A stretch of 64,000 nucleotides of DNA from Stereum hirsutum FP-91666 SS1 (Eukaryota > Basidiomycota > Agaricomycetes > Russulales > Stereaceae). Location: NCBI RefSeq assembly GCF_000264905.1, contig NW_006763131.1, positions 2,684,708 through 2,748,707 on the forward strand, written 5' to 3'. How positions within the stretch are numbered: position 1 is the first letter of the stretch; each line of letters opens with the position of its first letter. Of the stretch, positions 1-12,900 are shown in pieces. A program made the position numbers and the translations under genes. The notes beneath the pieces are model-generated. The model worked only from the letters and a program-made list of their open reading frames with translations, ran no database searches and had not been told where the DNA came from.

Positions 1-1414
1 GTACGGGTGTGAATGTCGGGAATTCACCCTCATTCCATTTTGCGGTGGTCAAAATGGTTTCTCTACCCATCGGGTAATAAACGAACTCGGGACCAGAACG
101 CGTGCTGAGCGCAACGGTCCACCTATACTCACTATGTTAAACAAAGGGTGTGTCCTTGTTGATGCACGATGTCTCAACGTACCAGTTCCCCTCTGTGTCA
201 TTGAACAGGTCGGCGTGGCCCACGGTTTGGACTAGAAGCCGGCTTGTGTGTGAGAAGAGGACAGTCGTCGTCACAGATGAACAACTCACAATACTCTGTG
301 GTGTTTGCGTTCGTCAGCACAGGATTTTCGGGATCGCCTGTGTAGTTTCCGAATAGGCTGTCTGAACGCGCGTAATTGGTTTCATGGTTGAGACCTGGTG
401 GAACATACATATTCGTCGAGGGCCACTATCCTCAGAGAAGAATGGTAAACGTACCTGTACCTCCTTCTGCGATTTGAAGGTAAAATGACCCATCGCTCTC
501 GTAAACATGTGGACCTTCAGGAGCCTGCCATGATGTATGATTTGTCATTGAAGTCGCACATAACGGCAAAGTCAACAGCGACGAACTATGCCTCCAGTAC
601 CAGGCCACATATCGTGTATGTCACTGGTTATATTTCCCGTGTTCAAGTCAATGCCAAACCCCTGGATCATCTCATAGATTTTCCAAGCGTGACTCCCAAT
701 GATATACGAGTTCCCTTGACTATCCCAGTAGGGAGAGGTGTCATAGCCCTCGAAGGTAAAGTGAACTGGGTCAGACCAGGAGTCGGTATCGTATGGATTC
801 GTTGATGTGAAGATAATCTATAAATCATAAGTAAGTATATAAAGACAGGACGAGAGTACAAACCTACATTGTCCCAGCGAGAAGAATCGTTGGCAGCCCG
901 ATCGTCATAAACGAGAGTCGTCACAACGTAGAAGGTTCCCTCATGGTAGCTGTATGGGATATACACATGAGACGATGTCAGGAATATTATAGATAATAAC
1001 AATTCACCGAATCGTGGGTGCCCATATACCAGATGTTGACCCGTTCGTGGCGGCAAGACCAGGAAGCTGACTTTTTCTCGTGATAACGTTGCCTGCAGAG
1101 GGGTCCCGTTCATATCGAGATCTACGATTGAGACGTGTATTTCACTGACCAATCTGCCTGAAATTCTGCAGGTCTTTGCTAGCAAAGACCGGAACCCCTG
1201 GGACAGCGTTGAACGAGCTTGTCGCACAGAAGAATGTGTCATTCCATTCGGGAACGCGAGTGCAGGAAGGATCAGGGTGAAAGCCAGGAAGTATTGGATT
1301 ATGCCACTGAGAGGATGCTTCTGTGATAGCATGAACAGCGCCCGTATAGAAGCAGACGAGCAGGAGAAGCATAAGTAGCCCCTCTTGTGAGAGAAGCGAG
1401 CGAGGCATTGCCAT
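1..1414 (-). CDS. Glycoside hydrolase family 43 (beta-xylosidase / arabinofuranosidase type), partial
   Basis: A secreted plant-cell-wall glycosidase. The start at 1414 opens a signal peptide (MAMPRS, then a leucine-rich core ending near AVHA). The mature protein begins with the GH43 signature NPILPGFHPDPS, whose Asp is the catalytic base. Later exons give GIWAPTIRYHEGTFYVVTT, then GYDTSPYWD (the pKa-modulating Asp region), then APEGPHVYESDGSFYLQ with the acid Glu, then QTVGHADLF and, at the edge, YYPMGRE. At least five short introns are needed to join these blocks; for example the exon ending RQIG resumes as NVITRKSQLPG, and the exon ending IR resumes as YHEGTF. The C-terminus, including any beta-sandwich domain, lies beyond base 1. 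The family fold is a five-bladed beta-propeller. Family is certain from the motifs; substrate is not determined. It is divergent from the ceramide glucosyltransferase gene, 362 bp away. Confidence 0.9.
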
Positions 1415-1776
1415 CTGGAAGGATAGAGCCTGAGTGGTGACTTGGCCTGGACCATAATGTAGTATTCAATATATAGCCGTCCAAAGCAGCGAATGCGGCA
1501 AAGAGCAGGTGATCTTTTGCATCCCAGCCGGACCGCTTTCCATCATTACGAGCAAACATCTGAGCAGAAGAATGACCTCGGGGGGAAAGGGTCAAAAAAG
1601 TGCGCGACCGTGACGGTCCTGTGGAAGGACTCGGAGCTTATACTTACGCCACAAAATCAGGAGATCGGCGACCCGAGAACTGGGCCTTACCCGAGATTTC
1701 CTCAGCTCTCAATGTTCAGCGTCATCCACTCTGCTCATCTATAATCATTTTCTCTGTTTACGAAGGAGGTCGCGCT
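1415..1776. promoter_or_regulatory. Divergent intergenic region between GH43 and ceramide glucosyltransferase genes
   Basis: 362 bp between two start codons that face away from each other, so both promoters must lie here or overlap. No clear TATA box or repeat stands out. A 23-base pyrimidine-rich patch just before the plus-strand start resembles fungal leader sequence. Confidence 0.5.
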
Positions 1777-3277
1777 ATGGCTGTGGACGAAATTGGTGGA
1801 GAGCATCGGATAACTGCGCCCTTAGTGTTGTCTATCGCAGGGACCGTTTGGTATGCGGTGATTTGGGGTATGGGTCTGGTGGGATGTATCGCGGCGTACG
1901 TCTATTCAAAGTGTAACATCCTTTCTGACTTCTCACCTCTTGTTGAGTGTACAGTCGAAAGCGATACAGACTACGTCCACGCTCACCTACGTCAACAGCT
2001 CCTGCATCCTCTGCCCCTGGCGTTTCCATCCTACGCCCTCTTCGAGGCTTGGACACGAACCTGTACGAAAACCTGGAGTCTGCGTTCCTCCAGGAATATA
2101 ATAACTACGAAATCATACTATCAGTCGCAGACGAAAATGATCAGGCTCTGCCTGTCGTTCGGGACTTGTTAGCAAAGTATCCGAACGTGAATGCTAGGGT
2201 CATCATAGGTACGCATCACCTGTCGTTCGGCAGAGATAATGATGTCTTACTTATGTAGGCGATGAGAATGTCGGTATCAACCCCAAGGTCAACAACCTCA
2301 TTCGTCCGTACCGCGAAGCCAAGCACGACATCCTATGGGTTCTTGACTCCAACGTCACTGTCGCTCCAGGAACCCTTGCTCGTGCCGTCGACATTCTTCA
2401 TCCTCCTTCACCTTCACCCACCCCTTCTCGCCGTCGAATAGCCCTCGTACACCACGTCCCCTTCGCCTTTGCTCACCAGCCGACTCTGGGCTCACGCATA
2501 GAGGAAGCATTTCTCAACACGAATCATGCGAAGATGTACATCGCCATCAATACCCTCGCCGTCGACTCTTGTGTCATGGGCAAATCTAACCTCTACCGTC
2601 GTTCGGACCTCGAGCGAGTCGATGGCACGCTTAAACCGATATCCAAGACGGTGGACGATGGACAGCCTCATACGCGCGGACTGCTCGCGTTCGGTCGCTT
2701 CCTTGCTGAGGACAACATGATCGCGGGTGCATTGTGGCACGAGCTAGATCTTCGCCACGACCTTTCATGCGACGTGGCCCACAATGCTATCGGGAACATG
2801 ACACTCTCCGATTATGTATGGCGAAGGGTGCGGTGGATTCGCGTACGAAAACACATGACGCTCGCCGCTACGATGACGGAGCCGCTCACGGAGACATTCA
2901 TGTTGAGCATCATCGCCTCTGCAAGCTTCCGCTACCTCTTCGGCATACCGCCATGGCTATTCCTACCTCTCCACTACGTTGCATGGATCTTCGTGGACCT
3001 AGACGTCTATGCTTCCTTGGCCGGTTATCCCCTTCCATCATCGAAACGATGGCCATTCCTCGCAGCATGGGCTGCACGAGAGTTAATGGCTTTCCCGATA
3101 TGGCTGACGGCGGTTGTGGGGAATGAGGTCGAATGGCGAGGGAGAAAGTACCAGGTCCTGGCTAATGGGCAAGTAGCGCGATCATCAGGTGGAGGTGGAC
3201 TGTTCGGCTGGTTGAGAGTTGGAAGAGGGCGGCCAGAAGCTGATGCTTATGAGCCTTTGGCACAGAGCGACGACTGA
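1777..3277 (+). CDS. Ceramide glucosyltransferase (glucosylceramide synthase, GT21)
   Basis: Transfers glucose from UDP-glucose to ceramide at the Golgi/ER membrane to make glucosylceramide, a fungal membrane and surface lipid. Three exons (1777-1910, 1955-2208, 2259-3277) give 468 residues. An N-terminal membrane anchor (LVLSIAGTVWYAVIWGMGLV) precedes the GT-A domain with PGVSILRPLRG, the DSN metal/nucleotide motif, AEDNM (third aspartate motif) and the product-site motif WRRVRW. Two or three hydrophobic C-terminal segments follow the catalytic domain, as in the family. The second intron (2209-2258) contains an in-frame stop, and removing it restores VIIGDENVG, a conserved stretch. The start was chosen because it precedes the anchor and no earlier in-frame Met fits. 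Very secure family call. Confidence 0.93.
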
Positions 3278-3615
3278 GCTGTGAATAGACCATACTACTA
3301 CTTCATACTGCTGTGTAACCGACGTGTAGAACATTGCTTGACGGGCCACCCATATCGCATAGCGATCCAATATTTTTGAGGACCCAGGATGGCAATTGCA
3401 AAATGGTTGGGCGTAACAGGGGTTTCAGGTACGAAGCCGTTGGACAACAAACCACAACAAACGCGCTCAGATCCGAGATCGTTTCCACTCGATTCGGAAG
3501 CTACTTTACTTCACTTGGTTCCCGATCTATACCCTTCAATATTTTACTCGCACGCGGCGCAAGGGCCGTGTACATACCACTTTGGACTAGTTGACCTACA
3601 TCGTTGCCAGTTTCC
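3278..3615. other. Intergenic, 338 bp
   Basis: Separates the ceramide glucosyltransferase stop from the SEC3 start (same strand). It must hold the 3' UTR of the first and the promoter of the second. I see no repeat, RNA gene or convincing ORF in it. Confidence 0.5.
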
Positions 3616-6600
3616 ATGGCTGCACCCGTTGACATCAAGCAGGCCATAATCGACTCCGTTTTCTCGAGGAGAAATGCTAGTGGTGGCTCGGAGGAGAGTT
3701 ACATTTCCCATGTAAAGGTATGGGAGGATGCGGGACCCGAGGCAGGAGAGCTCAAGCATCGGTATATCTTGCTCGCTCGTATGTCAGACTATGACTTGTC
3801 GTCTTTATGCATTGAACGGAATGGAACTGTGTTGTAGAGGCCAGTAATGGAAGCGGCTTCATCCACAAATCCAAGCTGAACTCGAATGGGTCGTTCTCGG
3901 TGGGCAAGACGTGGAGGCTACTTGAACTTCGCGGTCTCGAAGTACTCTCTGTGCGTTTCTTTTGTCGAACCACTGGGCTCAATTTACTGACACTTGGCGT
4001 ACACTAGCCTACAGTCTTCAACATTACGCTCGGCAGGAGTTATAGGTGGCAAACGGAAAACCCGAAGGACCAAGTCCAGTTTCTCTGGGCATTGGTGGAT
4101 CTATTCCGTAACGTGAGTAATGGAGCTGCTTTACAATTATCGGGCATGCCGGAACGTCCAGGTGAGTTCACCTTGAGCCGATGCTCGTCATATCGCCGCA
4201 GCTCACCTCCGGCATTCAGTCGTGCGACAGGTCGACTCAGGACGGAGCGCTCAAGTACCTACAACCCCGACATCTTCTCGTGCGCCAGGTTCTTACCAGA
4301 GTCAACGAGAACCCAGACCTTCCAACTCCTCACTAGACCGAAACGGATACGACGGTATCCCAAACTCTACGTCATCAACAGGTCGAAGTAGAGCAGCATC
4401 TCAATCACGTCGCAGACCCTCGCCCCAACCCTCTCGGGCGGCCTCTCCAGCTGAAAGCGTACCCCCACCCCGGGTACCCACGCCTTCATCCCAGGCTCAA
4501 TCAGGAACGCCCCGTCCATCAAGAGCACGTCGACCGTCGAATGCTGGGTCCTCCACCCGAGAGTCCGTGACATCGAATGGTTACCCTGCCATCAATGCCC
4601 CCCCGAGTGCAATGCCGACTCATTCATCGGTCTCGACATTCACATCCTCCATGAGATCTTCACCAGACGCCAACCCGAACCTACTATCCTCACGACCATC
4701 CTTCGATGCATCAGCATCAGCAACCTCCCTTGTGCCCTCCGTAGCTTCACGGACTCCAACGACACGTTCTGTATCTCCTGCAGTAAACGGCAGAACGGTG
4801 CCCTCTCGTGGTCCCAGTCGTGGCCCTAGTCCTGCGCCACAACAACAACAACAACAACGGCGAGACCATAACGCTCGAGTTTCGTTCTTCGATCCACCAA
4901 ATCAAGCAGCGCTCGACCGTCTCGTGTCAGAAGACCCAGAAGCGGATGGTGGTGAGGAAGAGAGCACGCAGGCGACGATGGCCAGCGTCGAGGAGATGTT
5001 AGAGGGTTATGAGTGGGCGAGCGACGATATCATTGGACGTAAGAGGACGAGGGGCGCAGTGGATCAGATCGAGGCTCGATTGTTGGATGAGCTCATGGCG
5101 CTTGAGAAGGTAAGCATGATGGCTGTCGCTCTTCATGCTCGGAAACGACTTACCCTCATTTCCAGGCGAACATTCATTCCTTCATCGAATCGGACGACCG
5201 AGTAGGCCTTGTTCTCAAGTATATGGACGAGGCGATAGCGGAGTTGGATAACATGGAGAGCTCGATCTCATCTTACAAGATTCATCTGAATGTAAGGCTT
5301 TTTTTGGACGTGTGCTTACCTAGAGTGAGTTTGAATTGACGTACGGAAACTAGGCCGTAAACGACGATATCTCGTTTATTCAGTCACAGAACCGAGGTTT
5401 GCAAGTACAAACACAAAACCAACGCGCTCTTTTGAACGAATTGGAGCAGCTTCTGGTGAGTTTTCTCCTCTAAGGACAGTGTCTTGATGTTCTGAAAGCG
5501 GCCTGTCTATAGCAAACCGTACAAGTTGACCGCGATGCCCTGATCACGCTCACACAAGAATCTTTATCGGAGCCGAGGGGTATTCAGCGACTCGAAGAAG
5601 CTTTGACTGAACTCTATAAGGCCCTTCAAGCTGGGCGAGACACAGGTTAGAAACATCACAATCGAGTATCGGCACCCTTTGACGGTTTGTCTTCCGATAG
5701 ATATGGCCGCGACGATGGAACGACTGGACGAGTATCGCACACACAACGCGCAGTTCTGCAAACGGCTGAACGATTACTTGTCGATCATGTTCACCGCACA
5801 GGTTTGTCACAGACGTTGTCCTCAACGCGAGCGTAGACCCACTAATAACTTTGAACTTCAGTCGAAGATGCTCTTGGGTGAAAACGAGGGTGTAGCCCGC
5901 GGACGTGGCCGGTTTACTTTGCTCGATCGCAAGGAAATGGAGAATTACCTCGGGCGTTACAGCGGATTGATTCTGTACCTCAAAGAGATGGACGAGGGTG
6001 CCTATGCTCGACTATGTGCTGTATGTGCTCCTTTGGTCCGGTTCGCAAGGGATCATACGATACTCATGGATCTCTAGGACTACTTCTCAGCATCCAGTCA
6101 GCTCCACAGAACACAGATCAGCGCCCTCCTTTCGCTGTACGGTGCCGCTGTCAAGAAAGGTCTGGAAGAGGAAGGTGATCAAGGTGAGTGTTTTGAGCAG
6201 GAACTGGTATCGCGTTTGCGCTAACATCTATTGGATAGCATTTCTGCTATCGGGCGGTACTGCGCAGAAAGCTGGTCAACCGAGTGGTCTTCGCCGTGCA
6301 GGGACCATCGTTCGCTCTCCGCTCGACAGAAAAGACAAGGACAAAGCTCCAGACGGCGACATGCCAGCCTCTGAGGTGAGCACTTCCCTTCCCCGGCCGT
6401 CTACGCCATCCTCTGACTGACTGACTGACTGACATATCATGCACTTAGGCCTTTGGTAGCGTCCTCGAACAAATCGCACCCCAGGTCTATCGCGAACAGG
6501 AGTTCATCGCCGACTTTCTCCAGATCAACGAGGCCTCGCTCACTTTCGCGGACTACATGGGCTTGGAGAACTACTTCAGACGACAAGCGTCTCGGGCACC

Positions 6601-7927
6601 AGGGCTGAGCCAGTCGACGATGAAGCTCGTCCGTGGAGCGTTGGATCTGATCTTTGGGTTCTTGCCGGCGGAGATGAAGGCTTGGATTGACGCTGCACTG
6701 GCGAAAGATAATATGTAAGTCCCAGTCTCAGTTTCTTGTTGGGCATGTTTGTTGGGTTGTTCCGAGGAGTTGATGGATGGAGGTTGTTCTTGTAGCCAGA
6801 TTATCGGGATCCTGGCGGTGCTGGATAGGTTCTTATCCGAGGCGGACGAGAGGGGAAACACTTTTGTGATGAACTTCCTAGAGAAGCAGCAGACTCGATT
6901 GAAGGCCCTGTTCGACCGTCATGTGGTGAGTCTACTTTCGGTTTCATTTTTGTTCGAATTCCACTGATAACTTTTCTTTCCTTTTCGTTCACAGAACAGT
7001 CAAATCAAAGCGGTCGAAGACACGAAGCTAACGAGCAAGAAACGGAATGGTGTAGCACCCTTCATCAAGTCGTTTCCCATCTACGTCTCCCGAGTCGAAA
7101 GCCAGCTTATCAACGCCGACACGCTCGAGGTCCGACAGAGCGTCGATATGGCGTATGAGAAGATCGTGCAGACGATGTTTGATTCGCTTAAGCAGATGGC
7201 GAAGATGGACGGTGAGGGCGAGGATAAGGGGCAGTTGAACTATCACGTCATCCTCATCGGTGAGCTTTCCTGAGTCTCTCTGATTCGGCGGTGTTACTGA
7301 ATCGTGTTCTCGTGTAGAGAATATGCATTACTTTGTTGCCGAGATTCGACAGCAGGAGATCGGCTCTGTTATTGCATTCTCGAGACGTGCAGAGAATTTG
7401 TACGACGAGAACCTGAACGCCTACGTCAAAATCGTCCTCCGCCGTCCTTTCTACAAGATCATCGTGAGTCTCCCTTTCAATTCTCCCTCCATCTCCATCT
7501 CCACAAACTCGAACTCATCTCTACCATCTATCGAACGCAGGACTACTTCGACGGCGTCGAACGCCTCCTCAAAACCACCGCGCCCACCGAAGTCTCCAGC
7601 AACAGCAGCTACAACCGCTCCTCGCTCAAAAAGATCGTCAAAGAATACAACTCGAAAGACATCCGCAAACAAGTCGACGCGCTCTTCAAGCGTGTCGAGA
7701 AGCACTTCGACGAGGCCGAAGAGAAGGCGACGACGGAGCAGAGCAGCGGGATCGTGCCCGGGACGGTCATGGTGGGTGTTTGGAAGGCGTGCGAGGAAGA
7801 GCTGTTGAGGATCACGGAGGTGTTTAATAAGCGGATTTCGCAGTGTTATGCGAATACGGGCGTTGCTTTGGAGTATAGTGCGGCCGATGTCGAAGCGGCG
7901 TTCAAGCGGCATCGGGTGGGCTCGTGA
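3616..7927 (+). CDS. SEC3: Exocyst complex component Sec3
   Basis: Subunit of the exocyst, which tethers secretory vesicles at the plasma membrane at growth sites. The N-terminus (KHRYILLA, GFIHKSKLN, GKTWRLLELRGLEVLS, VQFLWALVDLFR) is the Sec3 PH-like domain that binds PI(4,5)P2 and Rho GTPases. It is followed by about 240 residues rich in Ser, Pro and Arg with a six-Gln tract, then a coiled-coil region (from about ALEKANIHSFIESDD) and a long helical Sec3 C-terminal domain ending RHRVGS. Roughly a dozen short introns are needed; the first (near 3776-3837) joins ILLA to QASNGSG. The length, about 1,100 residues, suits fungal Sec3. It is convergent with the DP1/REEP gene. Exact exon ends in the low-complexity linker (4100-4230) are uncertain. 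Confidence 0.92.
4840..4857 (+). repeat. CAA trinucleotide repeat coding poly-Gln in Sec3
   Basis: Six CAA codons in a row inside the disordered linker of Sec3, followed by Arg-Arg-Asp. A length-variable microsatellite that stays in frame. Confidence 0.85.
6414..6433 (+). repeat. TGAC tetranucleotide repeat in a SEC3 intron
   Basis: Five tandem TGAC units lie inside the intron between the exons ending MPASE and starting AFGSVLEQ. It looks like an ordinary intronic microsatellite. Confidence 0.85.
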
Positions 7928-8348
7928 GTATGTGCGGCGGTTGTTGTGGGCGCCTGGCGGACGCAGTTGCTTGGTGAGATACGTGGTGCTGGGCACTTAC
8001 ATATCTGTGAAGTTTCTGATGTGGTTTGTGATGGACTGTTCTATTCTGGACTGCGGTACTACTGTAATTTATTCTGTGGTTTTCTGTTTTGTAATTGTTC
8101 GTATAGCAACGGGTGAAGAATGACTGACGGATGATGATAGGACAATGGATGGATGGAAGTTGGGTTGCGAAAAGTCCGTTCTATACAGAATTTGGTCTAT
8201 GTCCATGTATGTATGAACCGCCGCGAAGCACGGAAACATCGAACCACAGCAGCAAAAAGAATGCGAAAGCGACCAAATATAACTAAGCAATAAGCAGCAC
8301 TATCCCCGGGCCCATAAATTTTTCAAGGGGCCAGCCTCTGCCGACCAA
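7928..8348. other. Convergent intergenic, 421 bp
   Basis: Lies between the 3' ends of SEC3 (plus) and the DP1/REEP gene (minus), so it holds two 3' UTRs. T-rich stretches around 8040-8100 suit 3' ends. No gene seen. Confidence 0.5.
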
Positions 8349-9132
8349 TCACTGGTCGAGATTATAGCCAGAGGCGCTACCAGTGGACGGTTCGCGGTTC
8401 AGCGGGGGAGTCGCGGGGGCGGGAGCGGAGTATCCGTTCTGCGGGGAGGCGCTGGAGCGCTTCGAAGCGATGGGCGTCTTGTTGAGGAGGGAGAAGACGA
8501 TCTCCATAAGGTTCGCTAGGTGCTTGCGTAGGAAGGTGAGAGACTCCGTTTGGGCGGAGGCGATGGTGGCGTCAATTCGAGCCTCATTTTGGGTGAAGAA
8601 CGGCTCGAGGTAGGTCTGGAAGATGTAGCTGGAACCCTGTGATTGTTATAATTAGTAAGGCAGTGTGAGGAATATAGACAAGGTGTCAATGAGCTAACCT
8701 GGAACTGGGGAAGAGAGCAGTAGAGGAGGAAGAGCTGGACGGGAAGAAGTGTCAGGACCATGTCTGGCTATCATGGAATGATATGACGATGGCGTGATCT
8801 TACTGTCTTGATTTCCCAGTAGAAGGGGATCCTGCACAGCGTTCAGCCACTCGCTATTCGCTACATCAACGGATTTAAACATACCAGCTGACAACCCATT
8901 CGGCCACGTATTCGATCGCGACAAACATGCCCATCACGGTCCAGTAGGTAGCCCAGTGTGTGAGATCCGGCTCAGACAGGGGCCTATGCTTGAGGGCCTT
9001 GAAGGTGGAGTACGACGGCAGGAAGAAAGCGAACCATGCGCTGTGAAGTGCCGCATAAGAGTCAATGTCCGAGATAGAAGAAGTGAGACGTAGCAAATAC
9101 CTGAGGACGTGGAATATCATAGACATCAACAT
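8349..9132 (-). CDS. TB2/DP1/HVA22 (REEP/Yop1) family ER membrane protein
   Basis: Small hairpin-type membrane protein of the family that shapes ER tubules and traffic. Exon 1 (9101-9132) encodes MLMSMIFHVL; exon 2 begins at 9040 with AWFAFFLPSYSTFKAL, then WATYWTVMGMFVAIEYVAEW; the next exons give WIPFYWEIKT, LFLLYCSLPQFQ and GSSYIFQTYLEPFF. This is the diagnostic order of the DP1/HVA22 domain (YP-S-KAL, YW, PFYWEIK, LP-Q-G-YIY). The tail is Ser/Pro/Ala-rich and ends NLDQ. It differs from classical Yop1 in its short N-terminus, so it may be a REEP-like paralogue. The first intron (9041-9100) is 60 nt, in frame and stop-free, so it could be retained. Convergent with SEC3. Confidence 0.87.
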
Positions 9133-9984
9133 GGCTATGACTTGTTATTGGATAAGCTAGAAGACACATGAGAACACAGCAGGGATGGTCAGAGTACAAG
9201 TAGGACTGACTTAATTCTAGTTTTGTCGAAAGCTGAGTGAGTGGTCGTGTGAGGGCAGGACTTGGGCGGTGACGCGACGCAGTCGCGTCGATATCGACAA
9301 CCGTGACAGTTTGTTACTGATGTGACTGACCGCTCTTACTTAAGATAACGGCGATGGGGGCCACTCAGGAAAACGCCACAAAATGGCAGCGCTTTGAATT
9401 GTGCCTCAAGTCAAGTTATTGTCTACGCGTCCAGGGACGACTTTTGACAATGACTGCGGTCGCCAGATAATTGTCGACTTATACGTCACTTCACGTTGAT
9501 ATAGGACAAAAACAAGTTGAGATGGCATGAAGAGTGGTCGAAAGAAAATGTGGCCCGGGGTACATTGAATTCCGGTGGACAGCAAAAGCCAATCGAACGA
9601 CCGTCATCACGACGGTGTACGTACAGCATCAGGACCCCTGGTTGGTGTGAACCTACTCGATGCGGGTTAGGCGAGTGCGTTCGGACGATGCGTCGTTGAA
9701 GTGGACGAGTAGCGGAAAACCTCGATACAAGTCGCATAATTTGGAGGCGAGGGCGATAGCAGGGCCCGGATGGGGTTGGCGTATGTTGTGGAATTGTTCA
9801 GAGAAGGAAATGGTTGAGAGGCCGGTGCCGCGAGATGCTAGCGCCGGATGCTCGATCGGGGCTCAGCGGAGGCTATTCGCGCTCTCCTTTCGTCTCTCTC
9901 TCCCACCACCAACTCCTCTCCCGCCGTCCCCCTCCACGGCCGCCCCTCCGCCCCTTCTCTCTACCTTTCTTTTCTTTTCTGTGA
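9133..9984. promoter_or_regulatory. Divergent intergenic, 852 bp
   Basis: Shared upstream region of the DP1/REEP gene (minus) and the Zn2Cys6 factor (plus). The last 100 bases before 9985 are strongly pyrimidine-rich (C/T tracts at 9885-9980), a typical fungal promoter/leader feature. Small ORFs here show no family resemblance. Confidence 0.5.
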
Positions 9985-12900
9985 ATGGATATACCTAACG
10001 GCAATCACGACTCACGCAACGGCCTTGCCAAAATGGAGGACGGCGACTCCAGCAAGAACCTCAGTGCAAGTAAACCAGACATCAAGCCCCCTACTAGGAC
10101 TCTCAATCGTGTTCCGCGTACGTTGCGCCACCATTGTACCCACTATCAACCTAGATTTGACCTCTTTTATTCTACCTACAGGTGCCTGCGTAGGTATCTT
10201 TTGTTTTTAGTGGAGGTATGACGCTGATCATCGCACGGAATGTAGAATGCTTGTAGAAAGCAGAAGATGAGATGTGAAGGCGCGGACAATCCTCCATGTA
10301 GGCGCTGCAGACATGCTGGACTCGAGTGCTTGTTTGAGAAGCCGTCCAGGGAGGCGTCCTTAACTGGCGAAGCCGGCCTAGAGTGCGTTCACACAGTTTA
10401 TAAATCATTCTACATCGGCTTACTCAAGTCTCTCTCCGTCTTCAGACGTATTCGCAGTCTCGAGGCCCATGTCGCAGAAATAAGGCGCTCCCAACTCAAC
10501 ATACAACATACGCTCACAGAAATTGCGACCCAGCTCAGAGGTGCATCGGTCCCGCGTTCACCCTCCGTCATCAGTCAGCCGTACATGCATGCATCCCCGA
10601 GCATGCAAGCCGGATCTCCTGCCTCCTCGATTTCCACCGTTCGCGCTCCGCTCATGGTTGAAACTAGCAATCCGATGCATTCTACTCACTCTGGCGGCGT
10701 ACGATCCATGATGACCCCTGTATCCAGTAGCCAACCCTACCATCACAGCCCAACTCCGTCTCTCGAAATGCATCCCTCCCAGTTCACTCCAGGTCACAAT
10801 CAATATGCTCAAGGAAACATTCCCCCGAATTTCCATCCTCCTATGCTGCCTCCTGCATACGGGGAACCCATGGGGCCTCCCTCTGGCATGAGGCACCCGT
10901 ACGCTGATCCTTCACAGCAACACCACCATAGTTTGGGAAATGAGTCTGCCAATTCTGGTTCCAAGCGCACCCTATCGACTTCCGTTGGGACTAGTGCCGA
11001 GTCATCCGAAGTTGAGGAGGATGATGGTGAGCTACCGGCTTCCGGGCTGGTAGCGCCTTGGGAGGTTCTGCGCGGTCTGGCTGATGTTGCTGCTCAGAGA
11101 GCCGCCAAGGTACGTGTCATGTGATTTAGACATGTATCTAATTGTTCGACAACCCCGTCCTGATTATTGTGCGACTATCTCAGGAGAATGACGGGATCAG
11201 CGAGCCACCAAGTCGCGCGAGAACGCCCGACGGCGATCCACAGCGCCGGCCCACAAAACGGAGAAAGGTTCATCACAAGGTTGTGCGAGGACCAACATTC
11301 CCCGATGGTTTGTAACTACATTTCTTGATGCGACTTTTGCGTACTGACTGTTTGTGCGATAGTGGTGACCAAGGGCGTCATCAGTGAGGGCGACGCCCGC
11401 GATCTCTTCAAGCTGTAAGTCGCAGGCAGTTCATCTCTAAATCTCCCTCGCTCTCACGCCGTATCGTCCATCGTAGATTCTACCACGGCTGTTCTACATT
11501 CCTGCCCATCTTCGATCCCGCTGTGGATACCTTCGATGCATTGCACCAGCGTTCACCATTTGCGGTCTCCACAATCTGTATGGTAGCGGCGAGAGTACGA
11601 GATGGAGGCGGTACGTGGAACTGACCCTGTGTGCTGTCAACTGCTCACACCATTCGTCATATAGGCAAACCCGGTGACGTCTACATGAAATGCTTGCAAG
11701 AAGTACAGGCTATGGCTTGTGCCACGCTCTTCGCCCCTGTTCTGCGAGTGGAGGCTATTCAAGCCATGAGTACGTTCCCCGCCATCGTCCTGTGCTAACC
11801 TGTTGCTGACGCTCTGCAGTCCTTGTATCGGGGTGGTCAGACAGTCCATGGTTGAGTGGAGGCCACGCTGTGAGGATGGCTTTGGAACTGTGTAAGTCAC
11901 AATCGCTCACGCGTGTGAACCGTGGGGAATCAAGGTTTTCATATTTTTGGCAATCTAGCTTTGCATCAAGCTTGGCCGAAGCTCCTCAGGAGAGTGGAAG
12001 CAAACAAAGCTACTGATAGTCCCGAGGACAGGGAACTCGTTGTCTATACCAGGACCTGGTTCTGCCTCTATCTCTTCGAGCATCAGTAAGTCCCATGGCG
12101 TCAGGAAGTGGATCGACTCGAAGCAGCCTTTTCTCACGGATTTACTTTTTTCTAGAATGTCCTACGGTTCTGGACGGCCCGCCGTCTTGAAGGATGACGA
12201 GAGTATATGGAAATGTCGTCTCCTTCTTCGCCACCCCCTGTCCATTGAGGACGACATGCGTCTGGTCTCGACGGTCGAGCTCATGGCCATCCGGGAGCGT
12301 GTGAACAACTCGTTGTCCAACAATACCACTGGGCCAGTCGACGACCGGACTTTCGAGGTCCTCCGTACTGCGGACGCCGAGTTCGTGAATTGGTACCAGA
12401 CCTGGGATCAGGCTTTCTCTCAGAAATACGAGGATGCTGGTAAGGTCATATTAATATCCAACTCCTCTTATAATGCTAATTTGACTCTTTACAGCCTTCT
12501 ATCGCCAGAGTCTACAGATTCAGCACATACACGCAGAACTGTACCATAACGCCTCTGCTCTTAGAGGTATTGATGGTCCGGAAGACGTACAGAATATGCC
12601 TCCTGCGCAAAGAGAATTGGCCATACGCTCCATACATATAGCTCGGCAAGGTTTAGATATCACGGTGAATTCACCGTCTTACAGGGAAGGCATGAAATAT
12701 GGTTAGTGATAAACTTGGCTGGTTGCTTTACGAATGATTTAATTCTGACTGTGAATCTCTAGCCGTGCACTATACCCATGTCACGGCGACATTCACTGCT
12801 TCCTTCCTTTTACGACTTGCACGATTGTTGTGAGTGTAGTTCTCCATGATTCACTAACTGGTTTGCTGACGTGGATCTCTTAAAGCCCTAACGACTGCGA

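Noticed and set aside
7451..7996. 181-codon minus-strand ORF opposite SEC3
   Set aside because: Shadow of the conserved Sec3 C-terminal exons.
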